Shown piece after piece: positions 46,407-59,200 of a DNA stretch of 64,000 nucleotides. The DNA is from Euonymus europaeus. Taxonomy: Eukaryota; Streptophyta; Magnoliopsida; Celastrales; Celastraceae. The position numbers and the translations under genes are program-made. Location of the stretch: the NCBI GenBank assembly GCA_963580455.1, contig OY756970.1, forward strand, positions 19,902,001-19,966,000. The letters run 5' to 3'. Under the pieces are notes generated by a model. That model saw only the letters and a program-made list of their open reading frames with translations. It ran no database searches and was not told the DNA's origin. How positions within the stretch are numbered: the first letter of the stretch is position 1; every line of letters starts with the position of its first letter.

Positions 46407-47039
46407 GGGCGGAGGGATGTGGCGCGGGCCCATCTTGATTTTTTTTAATTTTTTAATTTTTTAATACATGCATAAAAAATAACACAAAATAATAATAATT
46501 AAATACAAAACCCAATAGAGTATAGCCAACCCTACTTAGCCAAGCGATTTATCTTTCCTCGCACTACGTTTTCAACTTGTCTGCGAATTTAAATATAAAA
46601 ATAATAAAAATGCAAGTCTTATCACTTAATAAAGTATTTTCTTAGTTTTTAACTTGTCTGCGAATTTAAATATAATAACGAAAATGCAAGTCGTATCACT
46701 TAACAAAGTATTTTATTAGCCTAGTCAGTTGAGCTTTGATTTATAGTAGCCGGACTTGCTTAGTGAGTTGGGTTTCGGCCTGTAATAATTGGGTTAATGA
46801 GAATCAAATTCGTGCGGATTCATTATATCTACGGAAATTGACAATTGAAAAATTCAAAGCGGATGATATTGTTGATGTGATTAAGCTTAAGATTTATAAC
46901 ATGATATCAGAGTGACATCTGCTTGTCCACTTGTTGAGTCAGACATAACTCGGTCCACAAATGTGAGGAGTGTTAAGAAGGCCGACAAAGTCGTGGCTTC
47001 CTTCTACTAGTCACACCATCAAACAGTGAAGGATTTTTA
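46407..47039. other. RING-H2 gene 2 promoter region
   Basis: Contains an imperfect tandem repeat (AACTTGTCTGCGAATTTAAA at about 46,574 and 46,651, with a shared GCAAGTC and ATCACTTAA tail). The region matches 47.9-48.6 kb in part, see the duplicated segment. Confidence 0.5.
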
Positions 47040-47340
47040 TTAGAGCAAATACAATTGACAAATGATGACTAATGCGGAGTGGGTAATATATAATGATTTG
47101 TATTTTAGTGATGTGATTACATTGAAAAATATATTTTTTATGATGCGGTTCAGTATGTGACTTTACTTTTTTTTGTAATAGATGTGAGAATTGAATCCAT
47201 TTTATTGGAGACAATAGAGATTCTAACAATATTGTGGGCTACAATGAAATGTGGATAATAAAATATATTAGATTACGTATTTTACTAATATGACTTGACC
47301 TAATATTAATTTTAATAAAAATTATATCTACAGTTGCTCT
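47040..47340 (+). mobile_element. MITE of the dispersed family (copy E)
   Basis: Starts AGAGCAAATACAATTGAC and ends CAGTTGCTCTTAG, short inverted AGAGCAA ends as in copies A and C. The interior has GTGATGTGATTACATTGAAA and CAGTATGTGACTTTACTTTT. Confidence 0.6.
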
Positions 47341-47932
47341 TAGCTTCTCTAGGCAGGTAGGAAGCAAAGCAAACATGCAAATTTCAAGCAGTGTAAAAGA
47401 AGAACTTGCCCTCAGAATATTTAAATCTTATATATTATTAGGTTTTCTTCACAATGATGTAGATACAGTGTATAGAGGAGTCGTTAGCGCGATCACAAAT
47501 TTCAATAAATATTAGCAAGTCAACAGTCAACTGTGGAAAAGAAAAACACTGTAGTTTCACTTTCTAATCGCAGTCTGGCCATCCCGCATGTTTTAGACGT
47601 AAATCTGCATGTTTTTTTTTTCCTTTTCTTTTTACATAAGAAATTGGGAAGGGTGGGTTTAATGTTATAAAAACACTAACAGAGGCAGAGCAGAAAAAAA
47701 TGTTGACATACAAGTAAAAAAATATTAACTAACATTTATAAATCTGACTTGATAAAAATAAGAATTTTACAGTAAGGAAAACTAAGAAATTTGAACTTTT
47801 AAGTCTATATATTTCGGGCATGATGGATCCTAAAAATCTAAACAATTGAGTTCCAACAAAAAAATATGGTAATTATATAAAAGTGCTTATAATTCCTTTC
47901 TGATAAAATTAATTGAATTTGCTCTAACAGTC

Positions 47933-48165
47933 AATGCACACTTTAGAACACTAATAATCTAAACATGGCTGCCTGCTTAATTAATTGGTTTACCAAACAA
48001 TATATGTGAAAGTTTTATTTTGTTTTTGTTGGGGGTGTCTAGGGGAGGAGGGATGTGGCCCGGGCCCCTCTTGATTATTTTTTATATATATAATGCATAC
48101 ATAAAAAAAAAAAGAATTAGACACAAAAACTAATAGAGTAGCCAACCCAACCTAGCAAGCTTTGA
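47933..48165 (-). pseudogene. Duplicated promoter and first codons of RING-H2 gene 2
   Basis: This stretch repeats 46,274-46,535 (AATGCACACTTTAGAACACT, AACATGGCTGCCTGCTTAAT, GGAGGGATGTGG, CTTGATT). On the minus strand the start reads ATGTTTAGA and then skips 13 bases present in the gene, which breaks the frame; the copy stops after about 17 codons. The TATA box is also lost (GTGTAATATATAGGGG became GTGTCTAGGGG). Weaker similarity seems to go on to about 48,560. Confidence 0.75.
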
Positions 48166-51100
48166 TCCAAAATTTAAATTAGACTATCCCAAATGTCGAT
48201 CAAATACTACCTACCATCTTTACTTCTAAGTGATTAACCGTGATTCACGTCTTTAATTTTTATATTTAAATTCACAGATAAGCTGAAAACGTGATGTTAG
48301 GAAGGATAAAATGTCTCACGTCAGTTGATTATGCCAAGAGATGCGGATTTATTATGAAAACTCGAGTCTTACCACTCGATAAGACATTGTCCTAAGCCTA
48401 ATGACCTGGACTTAGACTCATAATAGTTGGACTTATTCATGGAGTTGGACTTTGGCCTATAGTAGTTGGACTAAGGAAAAATACAATAAAATGGACATTA
48501 TGCATGTAACTATGAGAATCGATAAATTCAAAGCGGAAAGCAGACGATATTATTTATGTGTACGTGGACTTAAATTTATACCCCGTGGAGGGTTTTTTTT
48601 CTTCTTGTAATTTTTTTTTATTCGTGAAAGACTTTTCAAAATGCTTTATGAGTCGCGCATGTTACACAAATTTATGATTGCGGTCAGATTGCGGGTTCTA
48701 CTTTTCTATGTCTCTGGTCGTTCGGTTAGCTATAATAAATTTCTGAGACCCTTTTTGACAATTTGAATTTTCAGACATTAAGATTGAGTCCGGCCGACTC
48801 TATCTTGTGTGACGTCGACATAGAAAGTTTTATTTTAATTCTAGTATGGTATTTGGTTAACAATAACTACTATTATAATAGGGTTAGTGGGACAAATAGA
48901 GATTTAAAAACTCAATTACCATGAATGTGGAAAGTATTTTTCATCATTACTTGTACTTTAATTTGGGATTGAGACTTGACTGCGAGCAAGCAGTAAAAGG
49001 ACGTAAACGTTGTTAATTGTTTGAAGGATTGAACAATATTCATGCAAGTTTCAACGAAGCAGCCAGCATGACAGTGACAGAGACACACACAAGTCATTCT
49101 TCATACATAAACTGTCACAAAATCACAATCTTTTTCTTCTTGTTTTTTTTCCTTTTGACTTGGGAATCCACCGTTTTTCTTTAACCTTTGATGTACGCTG
49201 TATCTATAAATCCTTACGCAATAATAACGCCGTTAGAAGTAGTTGTAGAACATTCCAATAAATAGCCCTCTACATTGGGTTAAAACGCACCGTAACTATA
49301 TTTTTGTGTAGGGAAAACTGGAAACTATATATGTGTGCGCACGCTCTGGTACTTTTTTCAAGCAATGGTGCTAGATTTGAGCTCTCCGTCTTAGAAGCCA
49401 TATGTTGTTGAGTTAAGCTGCAGGTTTAGAGTCCAAACCAAACTAATTTTAACTGGAACAACGAATCTGAAAATTATGGCATGCATCTGTTTAATACACA
49501 ATAGTAATATGATTAGCATTCTGGTCAGCATAGCTTCTCTCTTTTATTATGTAAGGAAAATAACTCTATTGAAGGATAGTCGAGAAGATCTCTAGAATAT
49601 CTCATTCCAATTCGAAAATCACTGATCGATTGCCTAATTTGTCCGCGGTAGCCTGTAGGAGGCGGATCACACCTGCTACATAAGCATTTGCCGTCAACAC
49701 GACAGTAAGGGATACCTTAATTGACACACTTGAGTACAGTTTAGCATAGCATATGATGTATGAGAAAGTGACAGAAATAAACCTGAATTAATCGAAACCA
49801 GGGCAAGTAAAAAAGGTTAGTGTGAATTAATGTTGCTCTCTCCATCAAGTTGCACCTTCTTTCAAAATCAAAGAAAAGAGAGATGGTTTTTTATGTGATG
49901 CAAGCAAGGGAGTTTCTTGCTAATATTTAGATATATAGGATATTCCCAATTGTCATAAGAGATCATATCTCATGGCAATAAATTCTAGATTTTTGAACAT
50001 CTGATATCTATCTGTAAATCACGGTTGGTAGCAATGATTATAACATTTTGAAAAAATTACGAACATTTTTTCTCATCGAATGGGACAAACTTGTGGTAGA
50101 TATTGTTTTGGGTGGCCGAGGTCTCCTATAAAAATTTCACATCGGACTCCGCTATAATGATTTAATAGCCATTAAAAAAATTTAAAAATCATGAATGTAT
50201 TTTAATCCAGATTATAAGTCTAATAAGAACTTTTTTGTACCAAAATATATATATATATATATGTCAAAGAAGACCTTGGCTCTCTGATCAAAAATCATGT
50301 GAGGTCTGGCTCTCTAATCAAAAATCATGTGAGGAAGGTCATTTTCTTCCACACACAAGCCTTCAAACTTGAAAGCACACCGTTTGTTGTAATCTTTGAC
50401 TGAGACTACGGAAGAATTCCCAAATAGATATTTTAGTTTGTGGAATACTAATTGATTGGGGCAATATAGTCGTTTATTACTTTAATTGTTGTTGAAATTC
50501 TGTCAAATGACCATTTCATAAAAGGGTAAAAAATATTGAATTGGTGTTTGGTTACATAACATTTTTGTGTGTTAGGAATTGATCAAAAAGTTGAATTAGT
50601 TCTTTTGCTACAAAAGAAATCATTGTTTTGTGGAAACACGTTTTCAAGTTGGTCTCTAATTATTAATATAATTGATATCATATTTGTAATTGGAAACATC
50701 TTGGGTAGGAATTCCTAGATAGAATAGAATTGAGAGACGTGACACTTTTATAAATATTAGTGGTTTACTAGGTTTATAGGTGTGTTGTGGGTGCAAAAGA
50801 TAGAGAATTATAGGGCAGTGTGCGATGAGCACAAAGAGAAAATAATGAGTTTTATTTTCGGAGTTTGCCTAGATTTCTTGGTGAGGGAAAATTAGGACTG
50901 TGTGTTTGTACAAATTTTCTACATAGTGAAAATTTTCTTCTGGTTGTCTTTTGACAGCACTCGTGATTTTTCTCTGAATTTGGAGTTTTCCACGTTAAAT
51001 TCTTGTGTCATGATTGTTGCACTTTTCTATTTCAATTTTCTCTATTGTCGTGTGATATTTCTGCAACAAAGATCATGAAATTCTTTCAACATTGTGTGTG

Positions 51101-51874
51101 ACTTATATGCTATAACGGAGCATGTATGCTCCTTGAAAATCTTTACCAAACGCCCCCAAATATTTTGTGGGAGAGCAATGGAAGGTGACTCATCATTTGC
51201 TACTGGATGACCAAAGTTCTCGATTTCCATAAAAATTGATTGCCTATAGTCAAGTTCTAGCTGATTTATTATGCAATGCTTCTCTTGATATTTGTATTAA
51301 ACATAATTTTTACTTGGCTAATAGGTGGAACTGCTAACGAAGTTTACTAATCATATGAAGGCATCAAGGCAATTGTCTCAAGACCCACTCACACACAGAC
51401 ATTTCAATTTTCAAACAAGCTAATGGGCCTAATCCTATAAGGTCATGTTCAGCCCAGACTACTAATCCAGCCCATAAAGAAATTATTAATGACAGAATTT
51501 GCCGTTTGAAAAGCAAGTCTTGACTGCTTCATATGTTTGAATCTTCTACGAGAGAGATTTGTAGGTGATGGTGAAGCCTGTCACCTCACGTGGACGATAT
51601 CTAGAGAGAATCTAGAGATCGCAGTCTTTCCAGCTCCAAAAGTGCGCGTACGACGCCGCGTTGACGTGTATACACGCGTACCACCACGCGTGACATGTGT
51701 CTTCTTCTGGCTCCACCAACGAGTCGACGACTCCAATAATCCAATGGCCTTATATATAACAGTTTTTTTTCTTTCAATTTACTGTTATCAAAAAATAAAA
51801 TATTTTAAATTTTTATTCGACGATTTTTAATTATCATATCAATATTATTTTATTTTTAATTAAAAAATATATCC
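48166..51874. other. Intergenic region, no gene seen
   Basis: 48,180-48,560 is a diverged continuation of the RING promoter duplication. A short direct repeat (ATCAAAAATCATGTGAGG twice) lies at about 50,288-50,334. A more GC-rich stretch at 51,590-51,750 has many CG dinucleotides but no supported exon. A minus-strand open frame at 51,042-51,230 is unrecognised. Confidence 0.4.
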
Positions 51875-52655
51875 ATAAATTTAGAGTAAATTATACATTT
51901 GGCTATTGACAGATGATCAGTGTTATAATTTGACTACTCTTGTTTCAAACATTACAATTTAGCCACCAAATAATTCCTTGTGTTCCACGGTCAAGTTTTA
52001 GAAATTTTCAATCAGACAATCCTCTGACATGGCTGATTGACCTAATGTTTACCGTTATATACATGAGACGTCATCACCAAATGCTTATCTATTGTCGTTA
52101 TTGTCAAAGTTGATGACATAGAAAAATTATTATCATATCATTGGCGTGTTAGTAAGGCGCCCTTTTATCAAAACTTGATGAATCCTAGAAGACAAAGGGT
52201 TCACAAGAGGGTCTTCAACCATTGTTAGAAAGTCATTTGCTTACCACGCCTTGGAAGACAGAGATAGTGGCGGAGCATACGTTTAGTACACAGAAGGTCG
52301 TCCATTGTAGTGGAGATAGTGGGCAAACATAGGATCGCGAAGAAGTAGAGGACCGTGGAGCAGCAAAAGTAAACTTGCAAAACCCTAAATGTTTTTGATT
52401 ATGGTGTGCTAAATGGTTGGGGTTTTCCGGTTTGAAAAATGATGGATTGCATGGTTTGTGGTCCCGAATCCATGTCATTTCCCCACATCCTACAATTTTT
52501 TGTGGTCCCGATCAATGTTTTCATTTCGCACATACTTCATTCTTTGTGGTCCCCAACCCTTTTTGTTTTTCATGTAGGGTCGATTATTGATTTTGAGATG
52601 GCAGATCCAAAGTAAAAGAAACCTTGCCCCTTGTCTCGATTAAACTGATGATTGT

Positions 52656-53036
52656 GTGCATGATTATGAGTTTAGTGAAATGCTTGATCAGTTGATGAAT
52701 AGTATAGAAGTGAAGGGGAATGAGGTATTAGGGAGTGGTGCGGTTGATGGGTTAGAAAGGGATAGGGTTGATAGACATGAATATGTAGGGGAAGATGGGT
52801 CTGAGAGTGAATCTGAATATCAATATGAGACTGACAAGGGTGATGGGTTAGAGGGTGGACAATCAGAAGATGATGACAATCATAATAAAGGAGTTGGGGA
52901 TGATGAGGATAATGACAATTCTAGTTTGGATATTGGTGAGGATGATCGAGAGTTTAGGATGGTTTATGAATTTGATGATTTAGAGAGTCTAGACTCATCT
53001 GATGATGATGTAATGCCTAATTCGAAAAAAAGGTAA
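52656..53036 (+). pseudogene. MULE transposase, acidic N-terminal part
   Basis: 126 codons, very rich in Asp/Glu/Ser (SESESEYQYETDKGD, EDDDNHNKGVGDDEDNDN), a typical variable N-terminal region of plant MULE proteins. It stops at 53,034-53,036, shortly before the next transposase block. Confidence 0.6.
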
Positions 53037-53056
53037 CCCTAAGTTCAACCCAAATT

Positions 53057-53254
53057 GTGAAGGAGTTCAATTTTGAATTAGGCATGGAGTTTACAAGCAT
53101 GAAGGAGTTCAAGAAAGTTGTGAAGGACTATGCAGTGCAAGGTGGTTACAAGCTTAGGTTTGTAAAAAATGAGAGAACTAGATGTCAAGTTAAGTGTGTA
53201 GCTAAGTGTCCTTGGATGTTATGGTGCTCACCTTATATTGTATATGCTTTATAG
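53057..53254 (+). pseudogene. MULE transposase, DNA-binding N-terminal domain
   Basis: Reads LGMEFTSMKEFKKVVKDYAV, then GGYKLRFVKNERTRCQVKC and CPWMLWCSPY, matching the MuDR N-terminal WRKY/GCM1-like zinc domain (C...C...C pattern). It ends at a stop where the catalytic DDE domain should begin. Confidence 0.8.
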
Positions 53255-53292
53255 GTATCAAGTATGGTAAGCCAATGTTGATTGTTTTGTAG

Positions 53293-53693
53293 GTGTCATG
53301 TGGGCTAAAAAAATTTGTGGTGAATGTGAAGAATGCAACATGCACATGCAAGAGCTGGGACCTTACTGGAATACCATGTTGCCATGCAATAGGAGCCATT
53401 GGTTGGCTTCATAAGGATTTTGAGGAGTTTGTGCACTCAACATACAAAAAGGAGACAATTATGCTTGTGTATCAACCAAATGTCATGCAACTAGTGGATC
53501 TAGCCTATGGACTCGCGTGACTAGTGATGTTGTTCTACCACCGCTTGCTATAGTTGTTATTGGAATGCCCAAAAAGATAAGGAGATTGGAGCATGATGAG
53601 GCTAAAACCAAGAACAAACTTAGAAGGCGATATTCAAAGATTAAATGCACAAAATGTGGGAATAAGGGACACAATAAGGGGATATGTGGTTGA
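53293..53693 (+). pseudogene. MULE transposase, SWIM zinc finger and zinc knuckle
   Basis: Reads CTCKSWDLTGIPCCHAIGAI (SWIM CxCx(n)CxH), then a STYKKETIMLVY block; a frame change near 53,515; then PKKIRRLEHDEA and CTKCGNKGHNKGIC, the zinc knuckle. Only about 40 bases separate this from the N-terminal domain, so the whole DDE catalytic core (roughly 300 residues in relatives) is deleted. Confidence 0.8.
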
Positions 53694-54522
53694 GCACCCA
53701 ATAAGGTAAAATAGAAGAACAATTATATTTACTATGCACTGCATTGTGTGGTATTCCAATAATACTTATATTTTTTTTTTGTACTTGTAGCAAATGAATT
53801 TTGGCAGTGGAGCCTCAAGTGGAACTGGTGTGACTGCTGGAGCTGTGAGTGGTGTGACTACTAAAGCTGGAAGTGTTGCCTCAGCTGCTGCATCTATTGG
53901 TCGAGCCCGAACAAGGGAAAAAATGATTGCTAAGAGGTCAACGACAGCAGGGACACTACAAGCAGCTACATCAACCTCCAGATATACAGTCATGTTGAGG
54001 AGTACTCGAGAATCATCCACTCGCACAAACAAGGATGTTTGAGATGATAATGATGATGATTTCATCTTATTTTGCTGAAACTGCCAAACTTTATTTTATA
54101 TGTTTCTATTTATGTCAAACCGCAAGTCTTTTGGACATTATCATTATAAATTTTTTACTGAGTGTGTGTGACATTAGCTTGAAATTACATCTTTTGGAAA
54201 TGATTATGTTACGTGTTTAATTTTTCAGGGACCATTTTGTAACATATCATGATACCTAAGCAATTCAGTTATGCATGACTGTTTTAATGGTTACAAGAAC
54301 TATTAGGCGGACTTTATTTTTAAAAAAAAAATTGTAACTATTTTTTTTAAGTTGACAATAATTAATTATAAACAGCTAGGTTTGAATTTTACATACCACG
54401 TCAGAGGATTGTCTGATCGAAAACATCTAAAATTTGACCGTGAAACACAACAAATTATTGAATGACTGAATTATAACGTTTGAAATGTGTGGCTAAATAT
54501 ATGATTTACCCCCATAAATTTA

Positions 54523-56293
54523 TCGTGTTGGAAAACTTTTGGCGCACCACCGGATACGTTCAGTTTTTTTTAACGCACTCGCCCTAATCCCAATCCGTCA
54601 ACAACTCCACTTAACATGCCATGTCTACGTCTACCAATCAATAACGCACTCTAATGAGAAACAAAAGAGAGGTAATCTCTGATAGGGAATAATTGGACAG
54701 CCTGGGCACCACCACCATAAACAATCTTGAAAAATTGTCTAATTCTCAGCTTACAATCCAGAATATACTCTGTTTTCACGTTTTCTTGCACCATTAAAAA
54801 TAAAAACTACTCAATTTCATCCCAAAAAAGATGCCCTCAAATTATATACTCTTTATTCTAAAGTCTTAACTACTTTATTTGGTTGTTTCACTCTAACAAC
54901 ATATATATTAGAGCCTTTTTTTTAATAAGAAAAGGGTTTAGGACTCGAAATCGGGTTCGAGATTAATCACATACAACCCAAATCATCGAGCTACGCAGAG
55001 TTTGATCACCAGCAAATGATATTGAAAGATTATTTCATTTTAAACAATAAAATAATCCAAGTCAAACTCAGAGTTCCAAATGATGATGTCCAGAAGTAAT
55101 GACAAGATTAGAGTAAACAAAGCATTAATTTATAGTATCAAACAGCTACTATTAAAAAAAAAGCAAGGATTCGGGGAGGTGGGTGTTTAATATTATTTAT
55201 TAAAAAATTAGATACTAAAAATAAAGTGAGAAACTTTAGGGTATGAAATGAAGAAAAGATATTTAAATGTTTTATTTCACAATTGGATCTGCAGTGCCTT
55301 CGTTTCCTTGAGAAATTCATTTCAATAAATAAATGAATGGCATAAAAAATTAAAGATAGAAAGTTGAGCAATTATTTATCATATAACGTAAAAAAAAAAA
55401 GTCAAGTCTTGTGCATTTTTTGAATCATGAATAATATCATGATAATAAATGCAATTATTCTCTATATTTCAATTTTCAGCTTTAAAAAGTAAAAACTACA
55501 AATATCTTTTTTATTGTTCTTGCACGGGTCAATATGAATGTGCTCGTTTGGCTTTGAATTGAGACCCCACAGTACGTGTTCCCATTTGAACCATCTATGG
55601 AGGAGAGGAGAACTCAGGACCCAGCCAAAGTCGGTTGCAATTCAAAAAAGAACTGTGATGACTCGTTGTTTTTGTACTGATAAGAGTTTTCGAGAAAGGT
55701 GAAGTCTTTTTTTTTTTTAGGTTTTTTTGTGAGATTTTTGTTTCTTGTTTGCCTAAATAAGAAAGATATAATTTTTGCTGCATTTTATCGATTGACATCG
55801 TGATTTATATGGGTAGTTATTGGGTTAATTTTACTGAGATTTAGCATCTGGGTTTTACTGAGGTACTTGCTGGATGATCCGTGTTAAGCTTTACTAGTCA
55901 TTGATGATCTGGGTTGAGCTTAAAACTTGTTATGGGCTCTGTGTTGATGATCTTTGTTATTCAGAAATCGTGAATACTGATTTGGGTTTTTCTCTCCTGT
56001 TTCTGGTGATATTGTTTCGAGTCCAGAGGTTTCTGTGTTTTGAAGTATGAGGGTTTGGTGATTTCAGGGTTTGGTTGGTGAAGTTTGGTGATTTGGAGGA
56101 TCTATCTTTTAGAAGTTTCATAATTTGGGCTGGCGTGAAAGATTTTAAATGCTGCATTTTTTGTTCTCTTCATGGTTATTGCAATGGGATCTTTGAAGAA
56201 ATATTTGGAAGTCTAATGGGAGCTCATAAAATTTGCACTCGAGTTACTTGATTGGAGCAGCAGTGAGGTAGCATTAGAATTGGATACAAATTT
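54523..56293. promoter_or_regulatory. Intergenic region and PERK 5' flank/leader
   Basis: No exon seen up to about 55,560. From 55,580 the T/G-rich sequence looks like a plant leader or leader intron (GTGAGATTT, GTTTTACTGAGGTACTTG). The PERK start is the first ATG of a long proline-rich frame. Confidence 0.35.
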
Positions 56294-59200
56294 ATGGCAA
56301 CCACATCCCCACCTCCAAATCCATCTGCTTCTGCTCCGCCACCATCTCCTCCATTGTCCTCCACCACTCCACCACCACAACCCTTCTCTCCTCCTCCTAA
56401 TCCTGTTCCAACTTCCCCACCTCCTCAGCAGAATGCGAATCCACCAGGCCCTTTAACACCTTCAACACTATCGCCACCGCCTCGATCGCCACCACCTCCA
56501 GTAAGACAATCAACCCCTCCAACACAACAGCCAGCACCACCACCCCCTAATGTAACTTCAATCCCATCAGTAACTCCTGCTTCACCCCCTACTCCTGCAC
56601 AAGATGTTCCACCAACCTCACCGCCATCCCCACCCCCACCCCCACCCCTATCCACTTCCAATCCACCACCACCATCTGTGAATCCACCTGCAATTTCACC
56701 TACTCCTCCAGCATCTAATCCACCGCGTAGATCACCCCCACAACTGCAGAATTCACCCCCGTCACCATCCACTCCACCGTCAAATTCACCCCCATCACCT
56801 ACCCCACCTCAGAATACACCTCCACCATCTGAAAATGCGCCACCACCGCCTCCAACATTGCAACCACCTTCACGTTCACCCCCACCACCATCACCTAGCC
56901 CACCTCAGAATACACCTCCACCATCTGAAAGCACGCCACCACCACGGCCAACATCACAACCACCTTCACGTTCACCCCCACTACCATCACCTAGCCCACC
57001 TCAGAATACGCCTCCACCATCTGAAAATGCACCACCACCACTGCCAACATCACAACCACCTTCACGTTCATCCCCACCACCAGAATCAGTGCCACCCCAA
57101 AGTCCACCTTCACCACCAGCATCACTCCCTCCTCAAAGTTTACCTCCTCCACCAGCATCAATACCACCCACTAATGCTCCCCCTCCTCCTAGGCTGGCGC
57201 CACCTACTTCTCAACCAACACTTTCACCACCAAATTCTCCTCCTAGGTCATCCCCCCCACCACCAGTTAGAAGATTAGCTCCACCTCCCCCATCTCGTGA
57301 TTCTCCTCCTTCTAATTCTTCTGGTTCACCGTCTGGTAATCCAAATGTGAATAATTCTAGCCCCAGTGCACCAGAAAACTCAGCTTCTGGTGATCATGGG
57401 GGCATTGGCACTGGAGGTGCAGTGGCTATTGCTGTAGCAGTAGGAATTATTGTACTTAGCCTGATTGGATTAGCTGCTTGGTGCATGAAGAAAAGAAGAA
57501 GGAATATGTCTGTGCTTAATGGTGTTTATGTTATGCCATCTCCCGTTGGGTCTTCCCCCGGATCAGGTATATTGTAACTGCATTGTTACTTATTTGTTGC
57601 TTTACATTTTTTTTTACTGGCTTGCTTCCCCTCTCTCTATCTTTCAATTCTTTTCCAATTGATTTTACATAACTCTTTTGGGCTAGTTGGAAAACCAGGC
57701 TTTACTTGGACATGCTTATCTATTTGTGGTGTTAGGGCTATGCCTGAACTGGTTTATTAGATTAGAAACATGACTGGACTGCTGTTCATCATGTATTACC
57801 TTGTTATATGATATATGTTGCACAATGTGGAATGCTGTGGAAGAAGAACTGAGTCAATTGACTTTTAATATGAATATTTTTCATTTTTATTTAAAATTTG
57901 ATGAGTTTGAATCTAGATAAAAATTGGTAAACAACTCTCGTGCACACGTGTATGGGCGGGTCGAGGACAGACAAGATGTTTGTAGTCTTCCCCGCGCATA
58001 TATTATGCGGAGAGCTGTTTCTGGGGTTTGAAACTGTGACCTTAAATTAGTGGGCCACCTGTTCGTTGTGCTAAATAAATGGCAAATAGGATGGTATGTC
58101 TATTTTTTCTTTGTCTGTGTTATGACTCAAATATCTGCACCTTGCATTCAGATTCTTCCTTTACAAAGACACGATCTTCAGCTCCCTTAATAGCAAGTGG
58201 TTCAGGCAGCGATTTTCAATATTCACCTCCAACAGAGCCAGGTGGTCTTGGCAATTCGCGACCATGGTTTACATATGAAGAACTCGTCAAGGCCACAAAT
58301 GAGTTTTCAGCACAGAATTTCTTGGGTGAAGGTGGATTTGGTTCTGTGTATAAAGGCTACCTACCAGATGGAAGAGAGATTGCAGTTAAGCAGCTCAAGA
58401 TTGGTGGGGGGCAAGGCGAGCGAGAATTTAAAGCTGAAGTAGAGATTATTAGTCGTATACATCATCGCCATTTGGTTTCACTTGTGGGTTACTGCATTTC
58501 TGAGAGCCAAAGATTGCTAGTATATGAATATGTGCCTAACAATACTCTGTATTTTCATCTTCACGGTAAATCTGAAACTGAGCTGTCAAGGATAAATTCC
58601 TGAATTGTGAGATTACATACTAATCCTGTGCTTGGTTTTGTTCCATTTGTAGGTGAAGGAAGACCGATTTTAGATTGGGCATCACGCATTAAGATTGCAG
58701 CTGGTGCTGCTCGTGGATTAGCTTATCTTCATGAAGATTGTGAGTCTAGTTGTACATCTTAAGCTTTGGTACCTAAAACACATTCTCCATCAAACCAGTA
58801 GCAGTCAAGATATATATATATTGAATAGTGAGACTGGAGATAAATTCACAGGCATGGTGGAACTTTTTTTGTCTTATTTCTTTGTTACCACAAGTTTTAG
58901 GCTTCTGGATACAAATGCCAGTGAGAGATTCAGTTCCTTCACTGTGTTTTGTCCACATACTGGTAGCTATATACATGTTCTAAAATTACCATTCAAGAGA
59001 TAAATAATACCCACTCAGAGTGAACTGAGTAAGTGTGTGGAAGAAAGAAGGTGATGCACTGATTGATGATAGCCTCCCAAGTCCCACCATTTTAGCTATG
59101 ACTTTTTTTTTTAAATCTTGGTGAAAAAAGCTTGGTTATGGAATTTTTGTCTCTGTTCTCATCAACTGATTTTGAACCAGGTAATTTTGTTCAGTCTCCA

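Larger units (their letters stand above)
51884..54513 (+). mobile_element. Mutator-like element (MULE) with long TIRs and 9-bp target duplication
   Basis: The left TIR (51,884-52,032) and right TIR (54,397-54,513) are inverted copies: for example CACGGTCAAGTTTTAGA at the left against TCTAAAATTTGACCGTG at the right, and CAGACAATCCTCTGAC against GTCAGAGGATTGTCTG. The element is flanked by ATAAATTTA at 51,875-51,883 and 54,514-54,522, the 9-bp duplication made by Mutator transposases. Inside are pieces of a MuDR-type transposase in the plus direction. The catalytic region is gone, so the element is non-autonomous. Confidence 0.9.

Noticed and set aside
46320..46433. 38-residue N-terminal extension of RING-H2 gene 2
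   Set aside because: The TATA box lies inside it, and the paralogue starts at the position matching 46319.
50750..51035. Possible solo Copia LTR (GAATTTGGAGTTTTCCACG phrase)
   Set aside because: The phrase resembles an LTR U5 region, but I found no TG...CA ends, target duplication or primer-binding site.
51042..51230. Minus-strand 62-codon frame that looked like a possible exon
   Set aside because: Reasonable amino-acid composition, but I recognise no family and see no matching exon next to it.
56425..56772. Minus-strand glycine-rich open frame
   Set aside because: It is the complement of the PERK proline-rich exon; Pro codons read backwards give Gly codons.
56835..57278. Plus-strand His-rich open frame of 147 codons
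   Set aside because: Out-of-frame reading of the PERK CCACCA repeats.
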